DNA from: an uncultured Clostridia bacterium
GTDB taxonomy: Bacteria > Bacillota > Clostridia > Christensenellales > Borkfalkiaceae
Direction of reading: 5' to 3'
Assembly: GCA_949878885.1 (NCBI GenBank)
Contig: CATLBN010000007.1
Coordinates: 1-64,000, forward strand
DNA length: 64,000 bases
Shown piece by piece: positions 15,531-22,625 of the stretch; positions within the stretch are counted from its first letter, which is position 1; every line of letters starts with the position of its first letter. A program made the position numbers and the translations under genes. Under the pieces are notes generated by a model. That model searched no databases. It had not been told where the DNA came from and worked only from the letters and a program-made list of their open reading frames with translations.

Positions 15531-17090
15531 TTAAATCTCTTTAGCGTGCGCTGTGAGCCACGTTATTACGTCCGTATAACAAATACCTTTGGAATCAAAT
15601 TTGTCGTGCTTATCGTCTATAATTGAATAAGCCACGCGTTCTTTTGCGCCGGGAGTGGAACTGAAAGACCAATATTCAAAACCTACTTCAACGATGAGCG
15701 CGGCACCGTTGGCGAAATCGAAGCGGTAAAACGTTTTGTCTACCTGCGGAACTTCAAGCCATATGCCCCAGCTCCTGAACCCGTCCAGCCACGCTTTACG
15801 CGCTTTTTCGTTTTTCAGGTTCAGAAGCTTTATTTTCGCCTTTTCTTTCGGCTTAATTAAGCTGTCAAGGTTTTTTATTAATTTGTCGTATTCCTTATCA
15901 TCTATTGGCAACGTAGCCGCTTCGGGTTCCGTCAGTCCAGCCGACTGGACTTTGTTCTCTTCCGACGGTTGCGCCGACGTTTCCGCAACGTTTACGACAA
16001 GCCCGTCCTGCTCAGCTTTCCATTGAATATATTGCTCTTGTTCAGCTTCAGAAAGATATTCGTCTGTATATATCAACTCTGATATATGGCGCGCTACTTC
16101 TTCCCACGTCAAGTTGATTTTTTGAAACGGGTCAAAGCTTATAAACTGTATGCCGTTATTATCATATGTACGGTTCATATTGTCTTCTTTGGAATAAAAA
16201 CCGTGCGTAAAATTCTGCTTGTTGTCATAGTTATATACACCTTTTATAAAGTCCGGGAAATTGCCTTCTAACGGCTTGTTACGGTAACGGTCTACTATCT
16301 GAAACTTTGCGTCTTCAACGTAAATATCTACACCCGTCAACCCGACTTTTATTATTTCGCTTTCCGGGCGCTTGCCGGATTTTGAATGCTGCACATACTC
16401 CACGGCGGCGGTTTCGTTAAGCTCCGCCTCAAACTCTTCGTCCCTTTGTTCCTGTTCTTCGGGTTCCGTCAGTCCAATCGATTGGACTCGGTTTTCTTCC
16501 GGCTCCGGCGTTTCTACGCATTCCACAAGTTCCAAAAGCGGCGCAGGCGCAGGCTTTTTCACAAGCTCCAGAAACTCGTCCGCGGTCTTGCAGTCCGGAA
16601 GTGTGCCATTATCTTCTAAATATTTGTTCCATAACGGGCGCACTTCTTTTATTTTGGAAACGCTGTCTTTCGGTGTCAGAATCTTTTCTATTCCGCCGCT
16701 ACCGCGTATTGTTTTCGCCTTGCTCATTTCAAGCAGCGCCGTGTAAGAATAGCCCCGGAACTTGTCCGCGATATAAAGCGGCGTTTCGCTCTTTGCGTAA
16801 TTAAACGCTTGCATAAGTCCGTACGTTGTGGAACGTTTAAACCCGAACTCAGACTCGGCAAGCTCTTCTATATTCGCATAGCCCAGCGCTTCATAATATT
16901 TACAGCGGTTTGCTTCGTCCAGTCTGAACCCTATAAAATACGACCGATGCTTTATATCGTCTATCGCGTCATTAACCGCTTTAAGAAAGCCGGTAGCATA
17001 TACAAGCTGCGTTTCATCGCTCGCTTTGACTTTTTGATTCTCCAAAGGTCTATACTCGCCGTATTTGTTTTGAATTAAAGCACCGTTCAC
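15531..17090 (-). CDS. Large DNA-binding-like protein with duplicated linker motif, 519 aa
   Basis: The N-terminal 150 residues resemble a helix-turn-helix family widespread on Clostridia mobile elements (FIGFRLDEANRCKYYEALGY, then FGFKRSTTYGLMQAFNYAK). The rest has two apparent domains separated by acidic Glu/Pro linkers. Each linker carries the same block, ENRVQSIGLTEPE and ENKVQSAGLTEPE, where VQSxGL is encoded by a copy of the element palindrome. The stop side has two closely similar 25-base DNA stretches at about 15922-15951 and 16460-16488. Overlap with the upstream gene is four bases. A regulator or partition-like role is possible but unproven. Confidence 0.6.
   Translation of the reverse strand: MNGALIQNKYGEYRPLENQKVKASDETQLVYATGFLKAVNDAIDDIKHRSYFIGFRLDEANRCKYYEALGYANIEELAESEFGFKRSTTYGLMQAFNYAKSETPLYIADKFRGYSYTALLEMSKAKTIRGSGGIEKILTPKDSVSKIKEVRPLWNKYLEDNGTLPDCKTADEFLELVKKPAPAPLLELVECVETPEPEENRVQSIGLTEPEEQEQRDEEFEAELNETAAVEYVQHSKSGKRPESEIIKVGLTGVDIYVEDAKFQIVDRYRNKPLEGNFPDFIKGVYNYDNKQNFTHGFYSKEDNMNRTYDNNGIQFISFDPFQKINLTWEEVARHISELIYTDEYLSEAEQEQYIQWKAEQDGLVVNVAETSAQPSEENKVQSAGLTEPEAATLPIDDKEYDKLIKNLDSLIKPKEKAKIKLLNLKNEKARKAWLDGFRSWGIWLEVPQVDKTFYRFDFANGAALIVEVGFEYWSFSSTPGAKERVAYSIIDDKHDKFDSKGICYTDVITWLTAHAKEI
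15934..15951. repeat. Element palindrome copy (in coding sequence)
   Basis: AGTCCAGCCGACTGGACT, one mismatch from perfect symmetry, inside the gene at 15531-17090. It encodes VQSAGL on the minus strand. Confidence 0.75.
16471..16488. repeat. Element palindrome copy (in coding sequence)
   Basis: AGTCCAATCGATTGGACT, a perfect palindrome, inside the gene at 15531-17090. It encodes VQSIGL on the minus strand. Confidence 0.85.
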
Positions 17091-17608
17091 AATTCTGCCC
17101 CCTTTCCCGTAAGCGCTTTAAGAACACTTTCAGAATCATCGAATAGTCCGGCTTTTTCCGCAAGCGCGAGCATATCGTTCCAATGAAAGATAAAAGCACG
17201 GTTTTTATACTTGACGACAGGCTCGCAAGCAAAATCTCCGCCCGGCTCAACCGTCGCAAATTCATAGTCATTGCCGTCATCAGTTTTGCCGTCGTCTACA
17301 AGGCTGCATTCCAGCAAATCCTTTAAAAACATTATCTGACCGTAATTCCTTGTCTTTGCCGGGTTTTGCTCTCCGACTTGTTTTATTACTTTTGCGACTG
17401 CTTCCGCATCGCATCCATTCAGCCCGGCGGCGCTCAGTTTTTCCGTGTTGTAAAAAACGTCTTGCGCGTCTGCCATTTCGCAGCCTATTCCCCAATTAGG
17501 AATACAGCAAAAACCGCCATTCCCATGTTTTCCGAAGATAACAAGGAAATAGCTGCCATTTGCGTTAAATGACACTTCAAAGAGTGCCTCTACTGTGTAT
17601 TGTTTCAT
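17087..17608 (-). CDS. Hypothetical protein, 173 aa (possibly DUF6618-like)
   Basis: The soluble protein has a cysteine-rich central part (GGFCCIPNWGIGCEMADAQD, then FYNTEKLSAAGL). It resembles a Clostridia family often seen beside mobile-element genes, though I am unsure of the family number. AGAGG lies eight bases before the ATG. It overlaps the next gene by four bases and heads the accessory and replication module. The 150 bases before it hold no gene. Confidence 0.6.
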   Translation of the reverse strand: MKQYTVEALFEVSFNANGSYFLVIFGKHGNGGFCCIPNWGIGCEMADAQDVFYNTEKLSAAGLNGCDAEAVAKVIKQVGEQNPAKTRNYGQIMFLKDLLECSLVDDGKTDDGNDYEFATVEPGGDFACEPVVKYKNRAFIFHWNDMLALAEKAGLFDDSESVLKALTGKGAEL

Positions 17609-17758
17609 TTTTACGACCTCTTAAAAAATATATTTATACTTTCCGAAGAAAGATTTATTCAACCCCACAACCCCCGTATAAGAGCCACCAAACACGGGAA
17701 TCGTGGTCGTAAACCCGGCTTGCAGATTTCCCTGCGCCACCGAGAGATAAAGCACCGC

Positions 17759-17944
17759 TTATTTAAACTTGATTTTAAAATTTGCCTTTAAGCGTTCTTT
17801 TGCCATACACTTTGGGCATAAACACGTATTATTGTCCGGAGCTATTCCCCAACCCGTACGCCTTGCTTCTTTTGTATTTGTAAATTCTCCTCTTTCTTCA
17901 CAACCGTTACCGTTACAATTGAAAATAAATGTGTTATAAATCAT
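17759..17944 (-). CDS. Small zinc-ribbon protein, 61 aa
   Basis: The pattern C.GNGCEERGEF, ARRTGWGIAPDN and TCLCPKCMAKERLK gives two cysteine pairs, a likely single zinc ribbon. It is a paralogue of the protein at 11204-11434. It is divergent from the Xre gene at 18040; the shared 95-bp gap holds three copies of a repeated operator-like motif, so both may be controlled by an element repressor. Confidence 0.65.
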   Translation of the reverse strand: MIYNTFIFNCNGNGCEERGEFTNTKEARRTGWGIAPDNNTCLCPKCMAKERLKANFKIKFK

Positions 17945-17960
17945 ATCAACCTCAACAAAA

Positions 17961-18026
17961 TTTATTCGTTTTGAATAATTATATTATTCGTTTTGGTTAA
18001 AGTCAAGAAAAATTTATTCGTTTTGG
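17961..18026. promoter_or_regulatory. Triple operator-like repeat between divergent genes
   Basis: TTATTCGTTTTG(G) occurs at 17961, 17983 and 18014, spaced 22 and 31 bases. The last two copies share the longer TTATTCGTTTTGGTTAAA. Direct repeats in the promoter region of an Xre gene are typical operators; the binding protein is inferred. Confidence 0.6.
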
Positions 18027-18039
18027 TTAAAATAACTTT

Positions 18040-18246
18040 ATGAATTGGTACGAAAAATTAAAAGAATTACGAAAATATAAGGGATTAACATTAAAAGAGG
18101 TTGCCACCGGATTATCTATTCCGTTACAAACTTATGCAAATTATGAACACGGAACCCGTGAACCGTCTATTGCTATGATTTACTCAATTTGCAAATTTTT
18201 TGATATATCATCTGATTATCTTATAGGGCTTTCCGACAGCTACTAA
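18040..18246 (+). CDS. Xre-family transcriptional regulator, 68 aa
   Basis: A single phage-repressor-type helix-turn-helix (LTLKEVATGLSIPLQTYANY) fills most of the protein and ends in the usual YLIGLSD. There is no ribosome binding site; TAAAAT ends six bases before the ATG, so the message may be nearly leaderless. It is transcribed against its neighbours, and its last 26 bases overlap the 3' end of a second Xre gene. Probably part of the element's maintenance switch. Confidence 0.82.
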   Translation: MNWYEKLKELRKYKGLTLKEVATGLSIPLQTYANYEHGTREPSIAMIYSICKFFDISSDYLIGLSDSY

Positions 18247-18436
18247 GTTGCGCATTTATAATTTCTTCCGCACTGACATTGTAGAATTTTGCTAAAACAA
18301 GTATTTGTTCAAGACTTATTCTTCGAAGCCCCTGCTCATAATTTGAATATGACGAATAACTTACTTCCAATGCCGCCGCAACTTCACGGCGGCTTTTTCC
18401 GTGTTCTTCTCTTAAACTTTTTAATGTGTTTTCCAT
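18221..18436 (-). CDS. Xre-family transcriptional regulator, 71 aa
   Basis: Small helix-turn-helix protein (KSRREVAAALEVSYSSYSNYEQG) of the Cro/C1 type. It converges on and overlaps the forward Xre gene by 26 bases, so transcription of one can interfere with the other. An element palindrome copy lies eight bases upstream of its start. Confidence 0.8.
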   Translation of the reverse strand: MENTLKSLREEHGKSRREVAAALEVSYSSYSNYEQGLRRISLEQILVLAKFYNVSAEEIINAQLSSCRKAL

Positions 18437-18443
18437 AATTTTG

Positions 18444-18461
18444 AATCCAATCGATTGGACT
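18444..18461. repeat. Element palindrome copy (intergenic)
   Basis: AATCCAATCGATTGGACT, one base from the consensus, in the 27-base gap between the stop of the gene at 18464 and the start of the Xre gene at 18436. Confidence 0.8.
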
Positions 18462-18463
18462 GC

Positions 18464-19117
18464 TTATTTCTTATTCGTTTTTTCTTCCGGCTTAAACGTA
18501 TGTGTTACTTGCCTGTCTGTCGGCGAAACGAGCACTACTTTACCCGTTTTTTTAAGTAAATCCGCGGCATAGTCTTTTGCTTCTTTTTCAGTCGCAAAAG
18601 TCTTTCCACTGCGTCTTATATCGTCCCACGCCGTATAACCGCCGGTCTTTGCAACGCGCCGTAACACTTTCGGCAATGGCTTTGCTTTTATACCGCCAAG
18701 ATTTAAAATTACAGGTGTTATTTGGGATTCCTGCATTTCCTCTTTATCGCTATGCTTTAACGGGTTTACAACGCGCTTTTTACGTTTTTCAACGGGTTTA
18801 CCAGTTTCATCGGGTTTGGGTTCCGTGCGCTTGCTTGCTGGCTTCTGCCTTGACCTCTTCGGCGTTACGGTTTTTACTTTCTTAGGCGCAGAAGCTTCTA
18901 CCAATTTGTAACCGTTTTTCTCCGCCCACCTTGCTGCACCTGACTTTGTTTTCCAATTAGGCGCCGAACTTAATACTCGTTTTGATTTACGTTTCCCGTC
19001 TTTTTCTACTTCCGCAAGAACATAATGCTCCGTAGGCTGACCTTTATTAATTGTTACAATCTCTACTGATAATTTGTCGTCTTTCTTTTTCTTTCCGAAC
19101 ATAAACTTTTTTCTCAC
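18464..19117 (-). CDS. Lysine-rich protein with two related domains, 217 aa
   Basis: Highly basic. Two short domains share a 'W/F..K..A..WA.K.GYK' plan: NWKTKSGAARWAEKNGYKLV near residue 55-75 and TFATEKEAKDYAADLLKKTG near 174-193. They are separated by a long Lys/Pro/Arg linker (PKRSRQKPASKRTEPKPDE). The longest frame starts at a GTG (19117); an ATG five codons on is as likely, and neither has a strong ribosome binding site. There is no membrane segment. A DNA-binding role would fit the charge. The small-RNA candidate at 19160 is complementary to its leader. Confidence 0.6.
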   Translation of the reverse strand: MRKKFMFGKKKKDDKLSVEIVTINKGQPTEHYVLAEVEKDGKRKSKRVLSSAPNWKTKSGAARWAEKNGYKLVEASAPKKVKTVTPKRSRQKPASKRTEPKPDETGKPVEKRKKRVVNPLKHSDKEEMQESQITPVILNLGGIKAKPLPKVLRRVAKTGGYTAWDDIRRSGKTFATEKEAKDYAADLLKKTGKVVLVSPTDRQVTHTFKPEEKTNKK

Positions 19118-19124
19118 TTTTAAC

Positions 19125-19153
19125 TTGACTATCGATTTTTAATGTGATAATAT
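19125..19153 (+). promoter_or_regulatory. Sigma-A promoter for small RNA B
   Basis: TTGACT and TAATAT separated by 17 bases on the plus strand, opposite to the flanking operons. The predicted start is near 19160. Confidence 0.6.
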
Positions 19154-19159
19154 TAATTC

Positions 19160-19229
19160 AAATAACGACGATTTCTATTGAAATCCGGCTGATGCTTTTT
19201 AAGTGTTTGGCACGTCGTTATTTTTTTTA
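19160..19229 (+). ncRNA. Candidate antisense small RNA B, about 70 nt
   Basis: The transcript would begin with AATAACGACG (19161-19170), pair it with CGTCGTTATT (19213-19222), and stop at the T-run 19221-19228. Inside is ATTTC/GAAAT (19171-19184) with a 4-base loop. Promoter, closing stem and terminator have the same relative spacing as small RNA A. No forward gene follows. It is complementary to the message between the gene at 19254 and the one at 18464, so antisense control is the simplest idea. Confidence 0.55.
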
Positions 19230-19253
19230 TGCTTGTTTTTAATGTACTTTTGC

Positions 19254-19598
19254 TTATCTTTTGCCATTATTTCGCTTTCGTTTGTTTGTATTCGACGGCA
19301 AATATATGTAAGGCGTTTGCGACTCTTTCTGATTCTGCGGTAATTCCAATATGATTTTTCGCGTATTTTGTGCCGCAGCCAAATCAACGTAACGCCTGTG
19401 CCACAACTGCGCTTTGCGACGTCTGCGTTCTGCAAGCCATTGAAACACTGAAACTATCGCCCACAGTAAAAACACTACGGCAACAATCCAAGCGCCTAAA
19501 CTAACCCAATTTAGCCAGTCGGCATATCGATTCAAGTATCTGAACAAGAAGCCCATACCGGTAAAAAATCCGCTTAAAAAGAATAATAAAAATGTCAT
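19254..19598 (-). CDS. Small membrane protein with two transmembrane helices, 114 aa
   Basis: Two hydrophobic helices (about residues 2-20 and 31-53) are followed by a basic cytoplasmic tail (ERRRRKAQLWHRR) that ends in KRKRNNGKR. It is the last gene of the eight-gene membrane operon and overlaps its upstream neighbour by four bases (ATGA). The function is unknown; a minor virion or assembly protein would fit the context. Confidence 0.65.
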   Translation of the reverse strand: MTFLLFFLSGFFTGMGFLFRYLNRYADWLNWVSLGAWIVAVVFLLWAIVSVFQWLAERRRRKAQLWHRRYVDLAAAQNTRKIILELPQNQKESQTPYIYLPSNTNKRKRNNGKR

Positions 19599-19984
19599 AT
19601 TGCTTTAACTCCTTTTTTTGTTGTTGACCCCGTAATATGCGCCGTTTTCGCCACTTTTACGGGCTTTTTTGTATTCGAAGACATTTGCAACGCCGGTTTA
19701 ACCGTTGCCCCCGTAATATGCGCTGTTTTCGCTGGTTTTACGGGCTTTTCTTCGGGCGGCTTCTCGCCGTTACAGTAAACTATTGCCGGCGGTTCTTCCG
19801 CTTTTCTCTCGCGCTGTACGGCGCTTAAAATAATTCGCAGTGCGCCGAGCGTTAAAAGCGCGTATATGTCGTACGGTTCCGGTAATCTTGTGCCAAGTAT
19901 TCCGCACGCCATAAATGTTATTTCAAGAATAATCCGCAGCCACTTTCGGCGGCGGCGCTTACGTTCCTGCTTTCCTTTTCGCAT
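19595..19984 (-). CDS. Membrane protein with duplicated C-terminal motif, 129 aa
   Basis: A very basic start (RKGKQERKRRRRKW) is followed by two hydrophobic stretches (about 17-32 and 40-54). A proline-rich tail repeats KPVKPAKTAHITGATV and KPVKVAKTAHITGSTT. The repeat is visible in DNA at about 19625-19672 and 19705-19748. It overlaps the neighbours by one and four bases. Unrecognised otherwise. Confidence 0.62.
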   Translation of the reverse strand: MRKGKQERKRRRRKWLRIILEITFMACGILGTRLPEPYDIYALLTLGALRIILSAVQRERKAEEPPAIVYCNGEKPPEEKPVKPAKTAHITGATVKPALQMSSNTKKPVKVAKTAHITGSTTKKGVKAI

Positions 19985-20202
19985 TACTCGTCTTTGTCCT
20001 TCTTAACTTTACTTACGACCTTTTTTATCTCGCCGCAAATTCTAATAGTAACAAATACTCCGGCAACAGCACCCAAAACTACGCAAATCCAAGTCATAGC
20101 AGGAAGCAACTTTTCTATGAGTTCAAAGCTGCCGACAAAATAACCCATAACAACCCGTCCTATTACAAACACTATTGTTAATATCGTAAATAGCGCTATC
20201 AT
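19984..20202 (-). CDS. Tiny membrane protein, candidate major coat protein, 72 aa
   Basis: Layout: hydrophobic N-terminal segment (residues 1-25), a short amphipathic stretch SFELIEKLLP, a second hydrophobic helix (about 36-54), and a lysine-rich end (KKVVSKVKKDKDE). Inovirus major coat proteins are similarly small, with a leader, one membrane helix and a basic C-terminus that faces the DNA. There is no sequence identity I can claim. Its ATG overlaps the stop of the 806-aa surface protein. Confidence 0.6.
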   Translation of the reverse strand: MIALFTILTIVFVIGRVVMGYFVGSFELIEKLLPAMTWICVVLGAVAGVFVTIRICGEIKKVVSKVKKDKDE

Positions 20203-22619
20203 TTTGTTTTGCCTGCCTTTCTGTTCTTTGTCTTAACGCTCGCTTTCTTGCGCTTTTGCGCAGCTTTACTTTTTGCCTTGGCTTTTCTCTTTTGAGCCTT
20301 CTTGTCGGCTTTTGCCTTTTGCTTCTCGGCTCTGGCTTCCGCCTTAGCTTTTTTCTTTGCCGCTTTGCGTATGTCCTTTGCTTCGATTTTCTTCTGGTAA
20401 TACTGCTCTTTACGGATGAGCTTATTCTGATAGTGCGCAATTTGTACAGCTTCTTTCCTTGCCTGCTTTGCCTGACGCATTTTTTCTTTTTGAATTTTGC
20501 GCTGTGCCGCTCGGATTTTAAGCTTTTTAAATAGTTTTTTTAATGCGACAAACGGTTGTTTTATTAGCCACCACACACCGCTTAACGCCCATTTCAACCC
20601 TTTTTTAATGCCGCCCCATAAAACAGCAAACAAAGGGAAAAACAGCGATAACAGTTTTATCAAAACTACCAATACTATCAAGCCGACGATAACCGTTATT
20701 GTTACCGCCCACCACTCGCCTCGGCATAACGCATCCCAAAATATCTGCCACCAATTCTTTGAATCAGGTTTAGGATTAGGCGGTGGTGTAACGTCTGCCG
20801 CAATATCTATCGGCGACATTACAACCGGAATAACGGTCTTCACGTCGTTTTTGGTAAACGTAAGGTCAATGACGTCGAAGTCAAGCTGCACCCATTCCTG
20901 TGCAAAATAAGCATTAGTATCAACGGCTTTATAATTTCCGAAATCACCGCCTATCAAAGCCCAATCTTTTATACGTTCGTATTCTGTCGCCTCGTTTGAA
21001 ACATATTCAGTCTGTTGATATCTGAATAAATAAGTAGTTTCATTATTTGCTTCTGAACGGCTCACAAATGCGCGAAATTCGTCATAGTCGCCGTCATCTA
21101 TGTAGTGCGTACTGCAAAAACCTTTTACAGACGATGCCATAGCAATATCTTTTGATGTAACTTTTTGTATTGCCGACATTATATAACTGTTTTCGTGTTT
21201 TACCCCGGTACCGAAAAGTCTGTCCCAAATCGTATCAGAAACGGTCTTGTCCGTGAGCTTATATTCTTTTGTGGCTTCAATTTCTGCAACCGTAAACTTT
21301 TCATCTACTTTGTCAAACAAAACACTTGCATATCGATTGTTTACAAGACCGGCATTAGACGATTGCGTTAAATTACCATACTTTTCCGTAAACGCTTCTA
21401 ACCAACCTTTTTCGCCTTTAGCCTTATTGCCAATTATTTTTTCTGCCGGTAATGTATAATTATCTGCATCTCCGTTTTCCGCATAAAAAAGATAATTAAG
21501 GTAGTAAACCGGATTATCATACTTAAACTGAACGTCGGTAAGATAATCTGTCCCGTCATAGCTTGTATAGTGGTTATATGCGTAATAACCTGCCATTTTT
21601 GCCGCATCTGGACTTTCAATTAAGTCTTTTACTGCTTTTGTAGCAACAACGGAATACTTCAAGTCCGTATTTGGATTTAACTGTGTTACAGAACCGCCAT
21701 GTACATATTGCGCTAAATATCTGTATAACTCTGTATAAATCGATTGGTTACCGGTAACAAAAATAGGCGCAGTATATGCGTTTAACCACGTTGCTTTTAC
21801 TGCTGTCATTTCTCCGTACTTATCTATGATTTTGTCAGGAACGGAAAAATAAACTGAGTGTAACGTGTCTTTTGTATAACCGTCTGCATGCGTCCCTTCC
21901 GGGCGAAAATATGTTGCGTGTACATCAAGCGTTAAATATTCGTCTAATCCGTCGACAGTACATTGCAATGTATCGTCGACAGCAAGCTCTGAACCGTAAC
22001 CTTTGGCATAACCGCTGTAAGTATAAGTTTGCGCACACAAATATTCTGTTACTTCATTTTTTATCGAAAACTCTACACCGCTAATCTTATATACGCGTTT
22101 ATTTTCTTCCAGCGATTTTAAGATGCCTGTGCGTTCCGCGGAAGAAAGCTGAACCTTGAATTTATAAAATCTGCCTTCATAACCCGGCTCGTTGCTATAA
22201 TTTAAAAACTTTAATTGAGCTTTTATAAACCCTTGATTGTTACCGTATGTAAACTGTATTTTATTACGTTCTGTATTGGTGTCTATCGGTATATCTTGCG
22301 GATTGTAAATATAGATGTATAGTCCGTAATCTGCCTGCTTTACCTCAAAATACGAATAGCAAAATTCCACAAATGAAATAATTTTCGGTTCGCCGTTTTC
22401 TTTGTGTGGGAATTTGGATGCATCAAATTTTTCATCGCCTATTGTAGAATTTTGCAAATCCGTCCATACCTTTTGATTTTCATATGCCGCAACAACATTG
22501 GTTGTTGCAGCATATGCAGAGGGCTTGCCGACGTTCAGGAGCGTTGCCGTAAACAGCGTAAAAACGGCAAGCAACACCGTTAAAACGTATTTAATTTTGT
22601 AAGCCTGCCGTTTCATCAA
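20199..22619 (-). CDS. Large exported membrane-anchored protein with Lys-rich cytoplasmic tail, 806 aa
   Basis: An N-terminal signal peptide (hydrophobic 11-30, likely cleavage after SAYA) precedes a roughly 590-residue extracellular part rich in Tyr, Asn and Asp. The C-terminus has tryptophan-rich membrane segments (about 621-670) and then about 125 residues of Lys/Ala/Arg (KKKAKAEARAEKQKAKADKK style). The plan, signal, ectodomain, anchor, resembles a phage adsorption protein of the pIII kind, but far larger. The basic tail could bind DNA at the inner membrane face. The first codon is TTG nine bases after AGAGG; an ATG follows at once. Confidence 0.65.
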   Translation of the reverse strand: MMKRQAYKIKYVLTVLLAVFTLFTATLLNVGKPSAYAATTNVVAAYENQKVWTDLQNSTIGDEKFDASKFPHKENGEPKIISFVEFCYSYFEVKQADYGLYIYIYNPQDIPIDTNTERNKIQFTYGNNQGFIKAQLKFLNYSNEPGYEGRFYKFKVQLSSAERTGILKSLEENKRVYKISGVEFSIKNEVTEYLCAQTYTYSGYAKGYGSELAVDDTLQCTVDGLDEYLTLDVHATYFRPEGTHADGYTKDTLHSVYFSVPDKIIDKYGEMTAVKATWLNAYTAPIFVTGNQSIYTELYRYLAQYVHGGSVTQLNPNTDLKYSVVATKAVKDLIESPDAAKMAGYYAYNHYTSYDGTDYLTDVQFKYDNPVYYLNYLFYAENGDADNYTLPAEKIIGNKAKGEKGWLEAFTEKYGNLTQSSNAGLVNNRYASVLFDKVDEKFTVAEIEATKEYKLTDKTVSDTIWDRLFGTGVKHENSYIMSAIQKVTSKDIAMASSVKGFCSTHYIDDGDYDEFRAFVSRSEANNETTYLFRYQQTEYVSNEATEYERIKDWALIGGDFGNYKAVDTNAYFAQEWVQLDFDVIDLTFTKNDVKTVIPVVMSPIDIAADVTPPPNPKPDSKNWWQIFWDALCRGEWWAVTITVIVGLIVLVVLIKLLSLFFPLFAVLWGGIKKGLKWALSGVWWLIKQPFVALKKLFKKLKIRAAQRKIQKEKMRQAKQARKEAVQIAHYQNKLIRKEQYYQKKIEAKDIRKAAKKKAKAEARAEKQKAKADKKAQKRKAKAKSKAAQKRKKASVKTKNRKAGKTK

Positions 22620-22625
22620 TTTGTT

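Noticed and set aside
18040-18436. The two small Xre proteins as a toxin-antitoxin pair
   Set aside because: Both are DNA-binding proteins in convergent orientation, with no toxin-like partner; a regulatory switch fits better.
21738-21752. ATCGATTGG-containing stretch resembling the element palindrome
   Set aside because: Only the right half matches and there is no symmetry, so it is not counted as a copy.
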